From NCBI RefSeq assembly GCF_006980705.1, contig NZ_SBHO01000006.1, forward strand, positions 92,051 through 156,050: a DNA stretch of 64,000 nt, in the 5' to 3' direction. Shown here piece after piece: positions 43,894 to 53,453 of this stretch. The DNA comes from Tepidiphilus olei (GTDB taxonomy: Bacteria; Pseudomonadota; Gammaproteobacteria; Burkholderiales; Rhodocyclaceae). The notes under the pieces were generated by a model. The model did no database searches, was not told the origin of the DNA, and saw only the letters and a list, made by a program, of their open reading frames with translations. The position numbers and the translations under genes are program-made. The first letter of the stretch is position 1. Each line of letters opens with the position of its first letter.

Positions 43894-44481
43894 ATGGCCA
43901 AGCCCGAGGAAAAACCAGAGAGCGAAAGCGCCCCCCCCGAAGCTGCTACCGGCATCAGCAAGAAGACCAAGCTACTCGTCCTGCTGCTGGTCGGGCTTCT
44001 GCTGCTGGCGCTTCTCGCGCTCGGCGCCCTGACGCTGCTGCTCATCAAACAGCGCAGCACCCAATCAGGGGAGGGAGCCGATCCCACCTCGATTACTCGA
44101 CCCACCACCCCCCCACCGATCACCGTCAACCCGAGTTCGCCGCCCGTGTTCGTGGCGCTCGACCCCTTCGTCGTCAACCTCGCGCCGGGTGAAGGCGAGC
44201 GCTATCTTCAGACCATCATCGTCCTGCGCCTGGCCGATTCGAAATTCGATGCCACCCTCAAACAGTATCTCCCGGAGGTACAGCACCGGATCAATCTGCT
44301 GCTCTCGAGCAAGCTTCCCTCGGAGCTCGTCACCCCCCAAGGGCGAGAACAACTCGCACGTGAGCTCACCGACGAGATCAACCGTGTGCTCGGCTATCCT
44401 CCCCCTCCTGCCGGTCAGCAACCGCTGGGGCCGACCGGCCCGGTCCAAGCGGTACTATTCCGCTCCTTCATCATCCAATAG
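43894..44481 (+). CDS. fliL: Flagellar basal body-associated protein FliL
   Basis: 195 residues: a short cytosolic part, one TM helix (LLVLLLVGLLLLALLALGAL) at about residues 29-50, then a periplasmic stomatin-like domain (FVALDPFVVNLAPGEGERYL, LTDEINRVLGYPPPP). FliL supports stator function. The 97-nt gap to fliK has no clear promoter; the ribosome site GAGAGCGAGAAG precedes ATG. Confidence 0.95.
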   Translation: MAKPEEKPESESAPPEAATGISKKTKLLVLLLVGLLLLALLALGALTLLLIKQRSTQSGEGADPTSITRPTTPPPITVNPSSPPVFVALDPFVVNLAPGEGERYLQTIIVLRLADSKFDATLKQYLPEVQHRINLLLSSKLPSELVTPQGREQLARELTDEINRVLGYPPPPAGQQPLGPTGPVQAVLFRSFIIQ

Positions 44482-44504
44482 CGAAACGCACTCGGACGAC
44501 GACC

Positions 44505-45524
44505 ATGGTGGGCGGCGGCGAATTCCTGACGCAAAAAGAAGTCGACGAGCTCTTGCGGGACGTAACCGGCGAGACCGAAGAGCCCGAGACGTCCGACGGC
44601 GAGGAAGAAGGCGGCATCCGCCCCTACAATCTCGCCACGCAAGAGCGCATCGTGCGCGGGCGCATGCCCACGCTCGAGCTCATCAACGAGCGCTTCGCCC
44701 GCAACCTGCGCATCGGCCTGTTCAACTACATCCGACGCAACGTCGAAGTCGCCGTGGGCGCCCTGCACGTACAGAAATACGCCGAATTCCTGCGCAACCT
44801 CGTCATCCCTTCCAACCTCAACCTCGTGCAGATGAAACCCTTTCGCGGCACGGGGCTGATCGTGATGGAGCCCAACCTCATCTTCCTCGTGGTCGACATC
44901 CTCTTCGGTGGTGACGGGCGCTTTCGTACCCGCATCGAAGGGCGCGACTTCAGCCCCACGGAGCAGCGCATCATCCTGGGCATGCTCAACGTGATCTTCG
45001 AGGAATATCAGAAGTCCTGGGCACCGGTCTACAAGATCGAGCTCAACTACGTGCGCTCGGAGATGAACCCGCAATTCGCCAACATCGCCACGCCCTCCGA
45101 GATCGTCGTCACCTCCCAGTTCTCACTCGACTTCGGCATCGGCCAAGCCAACCTGATGCTGTGCTGGCCCTACTCCATGCTCGAGCCCGTGCGGGATCTC
45201 CTCTATTCGACCATGCAGAGCGACCAGATGACGCAAGACACGCGCTGGACCCGCAATCTCGGTCGCCGCCTCATGGAAGCAGAAGTGGAACTGCGCGCCG
45301 AACTGGGCCATGCCGACATGGTCCTGGCCGACATCGTGGAAATGCGCGTGGGCGACGTCATACCGCTCGAAGTTCCCGAATTGGTGACGATGTTTTGTGA
45401 GAACATCCCGGTGCTGCGCGGCCAATACGGCACGCGCGAAGGCCACTATGCGATCAAGGTCGACCATTTCGTCGCCGAAGAAGAACCGGAGGAAGAGGAT
45501 TCCAAATTCTCCCCCCCGACATGA
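44505..45524 (+). CDS. fliM: Flagellar motor switch protein FliM
   Basis: 339 residues. The N-terminal CheY-P-binding helix is FLTQKEVDELLRDV; the middle domain has GTGLIVMEPNLIFLVVDILF GGDG-type residues with the GGxG signature; the SpoA C-terminal domain is LGHADMVLADIVEMRVGDVI. It links FliG to FliN in the C ring and receives the chemotaxis signal. The ATG 44505 follows fliL by 23 nt. Confidence 0.97.
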   Translation: MVGGGEFLTQKEVDELLRDVTGETEEPETSDGEEEGGIRPYNLATQERIVRGRMPTLELINERFARNLRIGLFNYIRRNVEVAVGALHVQKYAEFLRNLVIPSNLNLVQMKPFRGTGLIVMEPNLIFLVVDILFGGDGRFRTRIEGRDFSPTEQRIILGMLNVIFEEYQKSWAPVYKIELNYVRSEMNPQFANIATPSEIVVTSQFSLDFGIGQANLMLCWPYSMLEPVRDLLYSTMQSDQMTQDTRWTRNLGRRLMEAEVELRAELGHADMVLADIVEMRVGDVIPLEVPELVTMFCENIPVLRGQYGTREGHYAIKVDHFVAEEEPEEEDSKFSPPT

Positions 45525-45578
45525 TCGACGGGAAAGACCTCCTCTCCCCTTTCCTGAGTCCTGCGTAAGGATTTTCCC

Positions 45579-46118
45579 ATGGCCGAGAACGAAACCCCCA
45601 AGGAAGAAGACCAGGTCAGCGCCGACGACTGGGCCGCAGCGATGCAGGAACAGCAACGCCAGGCCGGCGAAGGCGATGCAGCGCGCCACGAAGACGAATG
45701 GGCGGCGGCGCTCGCCGAGCAGGCGCAACACGACCAGGAGATGGCCCGCGTCGCCCAAGAGCTCAAGCAGGCGAGCGACCCCTACCAGGCCAAACCCGCC
45801 AAGGATCTCTTTCCCGAATTCGGCGCCGGCGGTGCTGAGGGCGACAAGCTCAACGACTTCAAGATGATCCTCGACATCCCGGTGCGCGTCACCGTGGAGC
45901 TGGGGCGCACGAAACTTGCGATCCGCGACGTGCTGCAACTGGCGCACGGTTCGGTGATCGAGCTCGAGGGGCTTGCCGGCGAGCCGATGGACGTGCTCGT
46001 CAATGGTACGCTCATCGCCCAGGGCGAAGTGGTCGTGGTGAATGAAAAATTCGGCATCCGCCTCACCGACATCATCACGCCGGCCGAACGCATGCGCAAG
46101 TTGCGACAAGAGAGCTGA
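45579..46118 (+). CDS. fliN: Flagellar motor switch protein FliN
   Basis: 179 residues. An acidic, Gln-rich N-terminal extension of about 85 residues precedes the SpoA domain: LDIPVRVTVELGRTKLAIRD, GSVIELEGLAGEPMDVLVNG and FGIRLTDIITPAERM. It forms the base of the C ring and docks the export ATPase complex. fliO-P-Q-R do not follow: the cluster ends here, converging on htpG. Confidence 0.96.
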   Translation: MAENETPKEEDQVSADDWAAAMQEQQRQAGEGDAARHEDEWAAALAEQAQHDQEMARVAQELKQASDPYQAKPAKDLFPEFGAGGAEGDKLNDFKMILDIPVRVTVELGRTKLAIRDVLQLAHGSVIELEGLAGEPMDVLVNGTLIAQGEVVVVNEKFGIRLTDIITPAERMRKLRQES

Positions 46119-46155
46119 AGCAGGGGCAGGCCAGGACGTCCCGCCCCTCGAGGTG

Positions 46156-48075
46156 TCACGCGGTCGGCGTGAGCAGCAGGCGGTTCATGCGCTGCACGAA
46201 GGCCGCCGGATCCTCCAGTTTCCCCCCTTCAGCCAGCAGGGCCTCTTCATAGAGGAGCAACGCCCAATCGGCAAACGCTTCGTCGGAGGCGGCCTGCAGC
46301 CTGGCGATCACCGGGTGCGTCGGGTTGAGCTCGAGGATGGGCTTGTGCGCCGGCACCTCCTGCCCGAGCTCGCGCAGCAGCCGCGCGAGCTGCATCCCCG
46401 GCTCGTGCTCCTCGACCACCAGGCAAGCGGGCGCCTCCGTGAGCCGCGAGGAGACCCGCACCGCCTTGACGCGCTCACCCAACGCCGTTTGCAACCGTTC
46501 GAGCAACGGCTTAAGCCGCTCGTCGGCCTCCTCCCGCGCCTTTTTCTCCTCTTCCGACAGCAGCGCCGACTCCATCTCGCCCTTGGCGACGGAGGCGAGC
46601 GGCTTGCCCCGATACTCTGGCAGATAAGCCACCCACCATTCGTCGATGCGATCGGCAAGGAGCAGCACCTCGATCCCTTTCTGGCGAAAAGCCTCTAGAT
46701 GCGGGCTGTGGCGCGCCGCGGAGAAAGACTCGGCCGTGAGGTAGTAGATACGCTCCTGCCCTGGTTTCATGCGAGATATATAATCATCGAACGAGACCGT
46801 CTCTTCGGACGAGTCGTTGTGCGTGGACGCGAAGCGCAAGAGACCGGCGATGCGCTCGCGGTTGGCCGGGTCCTCGATGATCCCCTCTTTGAGCACGCGG
46901 CCGAACTCGCGCCAGAACCGGGCGTATTTCTCCGGCTCGTTCTTGGCGAGCTGCTCGAGCAGCCCCAGCACGCGCTTGGTGACGCCGGCGCGGATCGCCT
47001 CGATCTCGCGCGAATCCTGCAGCATCTCGCGCGAGACGTTGAGCGGCAGATCGGCCGCGTCGACCACGCCGCGCACGAAGCGCAGGTAGCGCGGCAGCAA
47101 CCGCTCGGCATCCTCCAGCACGAAGACGCGCCGCACGTAGAGCTTGAGCCCGTGACGCGGCGTGCGCTCGAAGAGGTCGAACGGCGCGCGCTGCGGCAGG
47201 TAGAGGAGCATCGTGTATTCGTGCCGGCCCTCCACCTTGGCGTGCGTCCAGGCCAGCGGCGCCTCGAAGTCGTGCGCCACGTGTTTGTAGAATTCGATGT
47301 ATTCCTCTTCGGAGATCTCCTGCTTGGCGCGGGCCCACAGGGCGGAGGCGCGATTGACCTGCTCCCACTCCTCCTCCTTGACGAGCTCGCCGCGGTCCTC
47401 GTCCCAGCGTTCCTTGCGCATCAGGATGGGCCAGAGGATGTGATCGGAATACTTGCGGATGAGCTCGCGCAGCCGCACCCCGGAGAGGAATTCGTCTTCC
47501 CCCTCGCGCAGATGCAACACCACCTCGGTGCCGCGCTCGGGGCGCTCGATCTCGGCCACCTCGAAAGTCCCCGCCGACTCGCCCGTCATGGCGCATTCCC
47601 ACAGCACGCCAGCACTCGGCGGTGAACCGGCGCGGCGCGAGCGCACGGTGACACGGTCGGCCACGATGAAAGCGGAGTAGAAACCGACGCCGAACTGGCC
47701 GATGAGCCGCGCGTCGGCCTGCCCCCCGGCACCGAGCTTTTGCAGGAACTCGCGCGTGCCCGACTTGGCGATGGTGCCCAGATGGGCTACCGCCTCCTCA
47801 CGGCTCATGCCGATGCCGTTGTCGCGGATCGTCACGGTGCGCGCCGTGCGGTCGTAATCGACCCAGATTTTGAGTTCGCCGTCGCCCTCGAAGAGCTCCG
47901 GCTGCTGCGCCGCCTCGAAGCGCAGTTTGTCACAGGCATCCGACGCGTTCGAGATGAGCTCACGCAGAAAGATTTCTTTGTTCGAGTAGAGCGAATGCAC
48001 CACCAGGTGCAAAAGCTGCTGCACCTCGGCCTGAAACTCCATCGTCCGGCGGGTTGCGTCGTTCGTTTCAGCCAT
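46156..48075 (-). CDS. htpG: Hsp90-family chaperone HtpG
   Basis: 639 residues. The N-terminal GHKL ATPase has [20 protein letters not shown] with the catalytic Glu, [11 protein letters not shown] and [15 protein letters not shown]. The middle and C-terminal dimer domains follow, and there is no MEEVD tail. It helps late folding of client proteins under heat. ATG 48075 has CAGGAGCGAGACG; the frame runs 22 codons further up. A sigma-32-like promoter lies upstream. Confidence 0.97.
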   Translation of the reverse strand: MAETNDATRRTMEFQAEVQQLLHLVVHSLYSNKEIFLRELISNASDACDKLRFEAAQQPELFEGDGELKIWVDYDRTARTVTIRDNGIGMSREEAVAHLGTIAKSGTREFLQKLGAGGQADARLIGQFGVGFYSAFIVADRVTVRSRRAGSPPSAGVLWECAMTGESAGTFEVAEIERPERGTEVVLHLREGEDEFLSGVRLRELIRKYSDHILWPILMRKERWDEDRGELVKEEEWEQVNRASALWARAKQEISEEEYIEFYKHVAHDFEAPLAWTHAKVEGRHEYTMLLYLPQRAPFDLFERTPRHGLKLYVRRVFVLEDAERLLPRYLRFVRGVVDAADLPLNVSREMLQDSREIEAIRAGVTKRVLGLLEQLAKNEPEKYARFWREFGRVLKEGIIEDPANRERIAGLLRFASTHNDSSEETVSFDDYISRMKPGQERIYYLTAESFSAARHSPHLEAFRQKGIEVLLLADRIDEWWVAYLPEYRGKPLASVAKGEMESALLSEEEKKAREEADERLKPLLERLQTALGERVKAVRVSSRLTEAPACLVVEEHEPGMQLARLLRELGQEVPAHKPILELNPTHPVIARLQAASDEAFADWALLLYEEALLAEGGKLEDPAAFVQRMNRLLLTPTA

Positions 48076-48112
48076 CGTCTCGCTCCTGTCGATCGTCGTT
48101 CGGGATTTCTCG

Positions 48113-48142
48113 TTTCTGGGCATGGCAGGGGAAATTTTCAAG
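48113..48142 (-). promoter_or_regulatory. Sigma-32-like heat-shock promoter of htpG
   Basis: On the minus strand CTTGAAA, a perfect RpoH -35 box, is followed after 15 nt by CCCAGAAA (consensus CCCCATnT). The -35 overlaps the greB stop codon; the start codon is about 30 nt past the predicted transcription start. Confidence 0.6.
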
Positions 48143-48695
48143 AGGAGGTTTCGTAGCGGATATCGACGATCTCCACCTCGCGCACGCCGCCCGGCGTCGG
48201 GATACGCACCACGTCGCCCAATTCGGCCTTGAGCAAGCCGCGCGCGAGCGGTGCGATCCAGCTCACCTTGCCCTCCCCCGCATCGGCCTCGTCGACCCCG
48301 ACGATCTGCCAGGTCTCCTCGGTCTCGGTATTCAGATCGCGGATCGTCACCGTCGCCCCGAAGAAAACGCGGTCGGTCTGCGTCTGTTCGCGCGGATCGA
48401 CCACCACGGCCGATTCCAGCCGTTTGGTGAGGTAACGCAGGCGCCGGTCGATCTCACGCAGGCGACGCTTGCCATAGATGTAGTCGCCGTTCTCGGAACG
48501 GTCACCGTTGCTCGCCGCCCAAGCCACCGTCTCGACGAGTTGCGGGCGCTCGACCTTGACGAGCCGCTCGAACTCCTCGCGCAAGGCGCGATACCCCGCT
48601 GGCGTCATGTAGTTCTTGAACCCGGGGAAGCTTTGTACCTCGACGAGCTCTTCGTCCTCGTCGACCTCGCTCTCACGCACGAATGCCTTGCTCAT
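48138..48695 (-). CDS. greB: Transcription elongation factor GreB
   Basis: 185 residues. The N-terminal coiled coil with acidic tip ([20 protein letters not shown]) and the C-terminal FKBP-like domain ([20 protein letters not shown]) identify Gre[15 protein letters not shown] is the GreB-type basic patch. A 30-residue acidic N-terminal extension is seen in betaproteobacterial GreB. It rescues backtracked RNA polymerase. AGGAGGTCTACGC precedes ATG 48695. Confidence 0.95.
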   Translation of the reverse strand: MSKAFVRESEVDEDEELVEVQSFPGFKNYMTPAGYRALREEFERLVKVERPQLVETVAWAASNGDRSENGDYIYGKRRLREIDRRLRYLTKRLESAVVVDPREQTQTDRVFFGATVTIRDLNTETEETWQIVGVDEADAGEGKVSWIAPLARGLLKAELGDVVRIPTPGGVREVEIVDIRYETSS

Positions 48696-48766
48696 GCGTA
48701 GACCTCCTGTCAGAGTCGGCAAAAAACGCTAAAGTATAGTCTTCGACACCACCGGAGGGTTCCACC

Positions 48767-49504
48767 ATGACGTTCGCCACCGATCCGCTCGTCGTCCTCA
48801 TCCACGGCGCTGGACACGACCGACGCATCTGGTGGGCCGTCACCCTGGGGCTGAGCCGGCTGGGCTGGCAGGTGAGCGCCCCCGACCTCCCGGGACACGG
48901 TGCCGACGAACGTGCGCCGTGTCCCACCATCGAGGAATACGCTGCGGCGCTCGCCGTCGGTCTCGATCCAGAGCGCCCGATCGTCGCCGTCGGCCACAGC
49001 ATGGGCTCGCTCGTGGCGCTCGAACTCGCCGCGCGGCTGGGTGAGCGCTGCCGCGGACTCGCGCTCATCGGCACGGCACTGCCGATGGCGGTGAGTGCGG
49101 AATTGCTCGAGCGTGCCGCCGAGCCGCGCGCCGCTTGCCAGCTGATGGAACCCTGGGCGTTCGGGGCACGCGCCCGGAACACGGGGCTGCCGCGTGCCGT
49201 GCAGGAACTCGTGCTGGAACAACGCCCCGGCGTGCTCGCCAATGACCTGCGCGCCTGCGCCGCCTACGCCGCCGAACCGGCGCTGGAGCGCGCCAAGGGA
49301 ATGCGTGCACCGGCGCTCTTCCTCACCGGTGCCCAAGACCGCATGACGCCCGTCAAAGCCGCGACCCGCTTGTGGGAAACGCTGGCGCGACGCGAAGCCG
49401 CCTGTACCTGGCACACGCTCCCCGGCGTGGGGCACACCCCGATGCTGGAAGCGCCGCTCACCTTGCGCTGGCTGTTGCATCGTTTCCTGCGTCGCTGCCG
49501 CTGA
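48767..49504 (+). CDS. Alpha/beta-fold hydrolase
   Basis: 245 residues. Oxyanion region VVLIHGAGHDRRIW, nucleophile elbow GHSMG near residue 79, catalytic Asp in FLTGAQDRMTP near 188 and His in PGVGHTPML near 224. This is a complete catalytic triad. The substrate is unknown. A likely cap domain lies between residues 115 and 170. The stop codon's last base is the first base of the palindromic repeat at 49504. Confidence 0.92.
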   Translation: MTFATDPLVVLIHGAGHDRRIWWAVTLGLSRLGWQVSAPDLPGHGADERAPCPTIEEYAAALAVGLDPERPIVAVGHSMGSLVALELAARLGERCRGLALIGTALPMAVSAELLERAAEPRAACQLMEPWAFGARARNTGLPRAVQELVLEQRPGVLANDLRACAAYAAEPALERAKGMRAPALFLTGAQDRMTPVKAATRLWETLARREAACTWHTLPGVGHTPMLEAPLTLRWLLHRFLRRCR

Positions 49505-49533
49505 GGAAACGCTGAATTCTTCAGCATCTCCCT
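49504..49533. repeat. Palindromic repeat element reduced to its terminal arms (R4)
   Basis: 30 bp: AGGAAACGCTGAA joined almost directly to TTCAGCATCTCCCT. These are the two terminal arms of the 78- and 147-bp elements, without their core. It forms a hairpin between two convergent genes and could work as a terminator. Confidence 0.7.
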
Positions 49534-49550
49534 GAGCCGATCGCTCCGTT

Positions 49551-50378
49551 TCAGAATTCGAGCTCGAGCACGATCGGCTGATGGTCTGAGGCGGCCGTCT
49601 CCTGCTCCACGAAGAAATCCCGCACCGCCGGGCGCAACGCCTCGCTCACCCAGGCGTAGTCGCAGCAGTAAGGATGATCTGGCCACTCCGCCCCGTGCAA
49701 TCCCACCGTGTGCGCGTGCGGCGCCGCCCCATGCACCAAGCGCCAGGCGTCGAACCACAGATCGCTTTCCTCGAGCAGACGGTACTCCTCGTCTTCGGGG
49801 GCGAAGTTCCCGTCCCCCAGCCACACCGCTGCGGCCGGCCGCGGCCAGGCGCGGAAGGTCGCCTCTTCCTCGTCCCCGCCGCCCTCCGGCCAGGCGAGGA
49901 TTTCCCTCTGATGTTCGACGAGGGCTTGCACCTGCGCCAGGCGCTGACGCCGCGAGTAGTATTCCAGATGCGTCGTTGCCACGCGCAGCCGCTGCTCCCC
50001 CACGCGCAGCGTCGCCTCGAGCAACACCCGAGGCATGCACTTGTCGGTCTCCGGCGGCGGGTAGGGCAGGCTCAGGCGCAGCACCTGCTCCACCGGCAGG
50101 CGGCTGCCCAACCAGTTGCCGAAGAGCGCCCGGCCGCCGTGCGCGCGCGGCACGTCGAGCGCTGGGGCGTAGAATCCGCGATACTCCGGCAAGGCGCCGC
50201 GCAGGATGGCCGGTCCGTCCTCGCCGCGCGAGCCAGGCAGTTCGTCGAAACGGCTCGCCACTTCCTGCAGGCAGAGCACGTCGGCGTCGAACGCGCGCAG
50301 CACCTTCAGGATCCGCGCCCAATCGACGCGTCCATCCGCCCCTCGCCCCCACTGGATGTTCCAACTGACGATGCGCAT
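49551..50378 (-). CDS. Endonuclease/exonuclease/phosphatase-family protein
   Basis: 275 residues of the EEP fold. MRIVSWNIQWGRGADGRVDW, VLCLQEVASRF with metal-binding Glu, VATTHLEYYSRRQRLAQVQA, AVWLGDGNFAPED and ASDHQPIVLELEF, with the terminal SDH catalytic pair. GDGN replaces the usual GDFN. The substrate could be nucleic acid or a phosphodiester. It is in the same direction as, and 9 nt downstream of, the PilZ gene. Confidence 0.9.
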   Translation of the reverse strand: MRIVSWNIQWGRGADGRVDWARILKVLRAFDADVLCLQEVASRFDELPGSRGEDGPAILRGALPEYRGFYAPALDVPRAHGGRALFGNWLGSRLPVEQVLRLSLPYPPPETDKCMPRVLLEATLRVGEQRLRVATTHLEYYSRRQRLAQVQALVEHQREILAWPEGGGDEEEATFRAWPRPAAAVWLGDGNFAPEDEEYRLLEESDLWFDAWRLVHGAAPHAHTVGLHGAEWPDHPYCCDYAWVSEALRPAVRDFFVEQETAASDHQPIVLELEF

Positions 50379-50387
50379 TCTTCCCCC

Positions 50388-51284
50388 CTAGCCAAGTACC
50401 GCGGGATTGGTCTGCACCGCGGCGATATAGGTCATCAGGGCGACGGTATCCTCGGGCGTGAGATCGACGAATTCGATGCCATAGCCCTTGGCCCCCTCGA
50501 GGGTACGATCCTCGATGTCACGTTCCGAACGCACGATGGCCTGCACCGCCAGGATGATCTCCGAGCCAGCGATCTCCAGCTTGAATTTGAGCTGAACGTG
50601 TTGCCCGACTTTCAGCGGATGGCGCGTGGCCAGCAGCCCTCCGCCCACCGACAGGTCGAGGATGATCCCACCGAAGGCTTGGTTGTCGTCGGAGACCACC
50701 GCCGCCACCAAGCGCACCGCCACCCGCTCGCTGCGCCGTAGTCGCACCGCCATCACATCCATCGGATACATGAGATGAAGATGAGGATAGGGGCGCGAGG
50801 CATTGACCAATACGGAAGAAGGGAAGACGAAGGCGTAGGAACCGACGCTACCGCGCACCCGCAAGGCAGTGCCTTCGGGCACGAAGAGTGGCAACCCTCC
50901 TCGCTCCAAGGCGTCGACGATCACCGACTTGCCGCGCAGTGCCCCGATGTAGCGCGCGAAATAACGATCCTCTTCCTGCCCCAGCTGGAGCTGCAAGACG
51001 GTGCCTGGTATGAGGCGCAGTTCCTCGAAATCGAGGTGGATCGTGTTTTTACCCGGTTCGTCCGCCTTTTCGACCACTTTCAGGGCGGTACCGATCGCCT
51101 GGCGAAAACGCTCGTCGGTGTTCAGGTTGCGCTCAGGCCCTTGGCGCAAGAGCTTTTCTTTCTCCTCGGCCGACGCGATCACGTGCCCTTTCGCCAACAA
51201 CAAGCGGCCGTGCCGGTCGTAGACGTCGAATGGAATGGGCTTGCCGACCAGAAATTCGCTGGGACGAACGGGAACCCGGAGCAC
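50388..51284 (-). CDS. PilZ-domain c-di-GMP receptor, flagellar brake-like
   Basis: 298 residues. An N-terminal region of about 70 residues (FDVYDRHGRLLLAKGHVIAS) is followed by a YcgR-like N domain (EELRLIPGTVLQLQLGQEED) and a PilZ domain with RRSER (RxxxR) near residue 184 and LDLSVGGGLL near 212, so both cyclic di-GMP motifs are intact. It probably ties second-messenger level to motility or surface polymers. It is the second PilZ protein with a YcgR-like layout in the window. Confidence 0.88.
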   Translation of the reverse strand: MLRVPVRPSEFLVGKPIPFDVYDRHGRLLLAKGHVIASAEEKEKLLRQGPERNLNTDERFRQAIGTALKVVEKADEPGKNTIHLDFEELRLIPGTVLQLQLGQEEDRYFARYIGALRGKSVIVDALERGGLPLFVPEGTALRVRGSVGSYAFVFPSSVLVNASRPYPHLHLMYPMDVMAVRLRRSERVAVRLVAAVVSDDNQAFGGIILDLSVGGGLLATRHPLKVGQHVQLKFKLEIAGSEIILAVQAIVRSERDIEDRTLEGAKGYGIEFVDLTPEDTVALMTYIAAVQTNPAVLG

Positions 51285-51458
51285 CGAGTAGTCTCCTTTT
51301 CATGCCGAAACGGCCGATTCATTCTAACCCGGCGCCGTGACGAACGGTAAAAACACCACGAAAAACCGCACGACGTCGCGGATCGATGCAATCGTCCGTG
51401 GCCCGACACTCATCTACCGAAAGCGGCAGTCGAGCAAGCGCGCGCCGAGCGCCCGACC

Positions 51459-53312
51459 CTAGGATCGCGCTCCAGCGTGCTCGAGCGGTCCAGGGCCGGC
51501 CTCCTCGCTCTTTTCGCTCTCCGCCGGCAAATAAACACCGAGCAAATACCATTCCGCCCCCGGCCGTGACGTGAGTTCTGGCCCCACGCCACGCAAATTT
51601 CCCTTCGGATCGATCGCCAACAGCAACTGCCCTCGACCCGCAAACCGCTCCTGGTACGCCTCGAAAGTGAACGCCTCGCTCAAGCGAGTGGTATAGACTT
51701 TCCCTCCGCGATCGAACAAGACGAGCAGTTCGGCCAGACCCACTTGCGGGCCGCCCAGCAGACGCGCATAACGTCGATCCAGCACTTGCTGCCTCTTTTT
51801 GCTCACCTCTTCGGGCGTGAGTAACACATAGACGTTACCCCGCCCGAATTCACGCTGGTAGCGTAGCGCCGCCAGCGCGTTCAATTCCGGATACGGCGAC
51901 ATCGCCAGCAGATACCCTACTCCGACGAGATCGAGCCGCCGGTCGGCCTCCTTCGAAACCACGTTGCCGAAAAAAGTCTCCAGCCCCGCCATGCGCGCCG
52001 TACGCACGAGGGCGTAATCGGTATCGGCGACGATCGTCCGAAACCCCAGCTTGGTGAGCGCCAAACCCAATTCTCGCCCCAGGCGATGCGCCCCCACGAT
52101 CAGGACCCCGCGCGCTCGCGGCTCCGCCACCCCTAGACGTTGCGCTGCCAGTCGGGCGGTGCCACCAGCGAAGAGCACGGTGCCGATGATCACGGCGAAC
52201 GTGAGCGGTACCAGCATCTCCGCCCCGGGGTGCCCCAATTCTCGCAAGCGCAAGGCAAAGAGCGCCGACACGGCCGCAGCCACGATCCCGCGCGGCCCGA
52301 TCCAGGCGATCATGGCTTTTTCCTGCCATCTCAGTCCACTCCCCGTGGTCGAGGCCCATACTTTGAGCGGCTGGGCCACGAACTGGATCGCCAGAAAGAC
52401 CAACACGACCCCTTTGCCCACCTCGGCCAGGCGCTCCACGTCGAGCCGAGCGGCAAGGACGATGAAGAGCACCGAGATCAACAAGATGGTGAGGGTTTCC
52501 TTGAACGAGAGTATGTTTTCGAGCGGCACTCTTTTCATGTTGGCCAAACGCATCCCCATCACGGTCACCGCCAACAATCCCGCCTCATGGGCGAGCATGT
52601 TCGCTGCCGTGAACACCCCGACCACGAAAGCGAGGACGATGACGTTGTCGAGATAATCGGGTACCAGATAATGACGCAACATCCGACCCAGCAGCTCGGC
52701 CGCGATCCAGCCGACGGCAAACCCGACCGCCACCGCTTTGACGAACACCCACAGCGCCAGCCAGGCCGGAAGATCGGGCAAAGCACGGCTGACGAGAAAC
52801 TGATAGACCAACACCGCCGCCAGCGCCCCGATCGGATCGATCACGATCCCTTCCCATCGCAGCACCGTGGCTACCTTGGCACTAGGACGAACGAAACGCA
52901 ATAGCGGCACGATGACCGTAGGGCCCGTCACCATCACCAGCGCCCCGAAAAGCCCTGCCAAGCCCCAATCCAGGCCGACGAACACATGGGCCGCCGCCGC
53001 GGCCACGGCCCAGGTCAGCAACGCGCCCAAGCTCACCAAGCGCAGCACGACTTGACTCATGCCTCTGAGTTCGCTGAACCGCAGGGTGAGACTCCCCTCG
53101 AACAGGATCACCGCCACCGCCAGCGATACCAAAGGAAAGAGCACGGGTCCGAACAAGCGATCCGGATCGAGAAATCCCAGCCCGGGTCCGGCCACGATCC
53201 CCAATATCAGCAAAAAGACGATCGCCGGTATCTGGGTTCGCCACGCCACCCACTGCGCCGCCGCGCCGGCAACGACGATGAAAGCGAGCGTCAATAAAAT
53301 GTTTTCATGCAC
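51459..53312 (-). CDS. CPA1-type Na+/H+ (K+/H+) antiporter with RCK/TrkA-N domain
   Basis: 617 residues. About 12-13 membrane helices in residues 1-400, with the CPA family motifs VTGPTVIVPLLR and WEGIVIDPIGALAAVLVYQF (ion-binding ND/DP region). A Rossmann TrkA-N domain (GVLIVGAHRLGRELGLALTK, TIVADTDYALVRTARMAGLE) follows at 405-520, then a C-terminal soluble part. It exchanges protons for Na+ or K+ across the inner membrane, gated by nucleotide. The ATG at 53312 is divergent from ilvI. Confidence 0.93.
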   Translation of the reverse strand: MHENILLTLAFIVVAGAAAQWVAWRTQIPAIVFLLILGIVAGPGLGFLDPDRLFGPVLFPLVSLAVAVILFEGSLTLRFSELRGMSQVVLRLVSLGALLTWAVAAAAAHVFVGLDWGLAGLFGALVMVTGPTVIVPLLRFVRPSAKVATVLRWEGIVIDPIGALAAVLVYQFLVSRALPDLPAWLALWVFVKAVAVGFAVGWIAAELLGRMLRHYLVPDYLDNVIVLAFVVGVFTAANMLAHEAGLLAVTVMGMRLANMKRVPLENILSFKETLTILLISVLFIVLAARLDVERLAEVGKGVVLVFLAIQFVAQPLKVWASTTGSGLRWQEKAMIAWIGPRGIVAAAVSALFALRLRELGHPGAEMLVPLTFAVIIGTVLFAGGTARLAAQRLGVAEPRARGVLIVGAHRLGRELGLALTKLGFRTIVADTDYALVRTARMAGLETFFGNVVSKEADRRLDLVGVGYLLAMSPYPELNALAALRYQREFGRGNVYVLLTPEEVSKKRQQVLDRRYARLLGGPQVGLAELLVLFDRGGKVYTTRLSEAFTFEAYQERFAGRGQLLLAIDPKGNLRGVGPELTSRPGAEWYLLGVYLPAESEKSEEAGPGPLEHAGARS

Positions 53313-53374
53313 CGTTTTTCTCCCGGCTTCGATTCGTTCCCGATTTTATAAGAGGACAATGAAGGCCAACCTGC

Positions 53375-53403
53375 TTGACCAAAGCCGATCGAGCCGCTAA
53401 CGT
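53375..53403 (+). promoter_or_regulatory. Candidate sigma-70 promoter of ilvIHC
   Basis: TTGACC and TAACGT are separated by 17 nt; ATG of ilvI is about 50 nt downstream. A small CGGGTTTACCCG hairpin (53405-53416) lies at the predicted transcript start. Confidence 0.45.
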
Positions 53404-53453
53404 TACGGGTTTACCCGATCTTTGCACGGATCATCCCCACGAGGTATACCCCT

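Noticed and set aside
53359..53416. A possible attenuation leader for ilvIHC (13-codon frame MKANLLDQSRSSR and a small hairpin)
   Set aside because: Only two Leu codons, no Val or Ile run, and a better promoter overlaps the end of the frame, which would leave it untranscribed.
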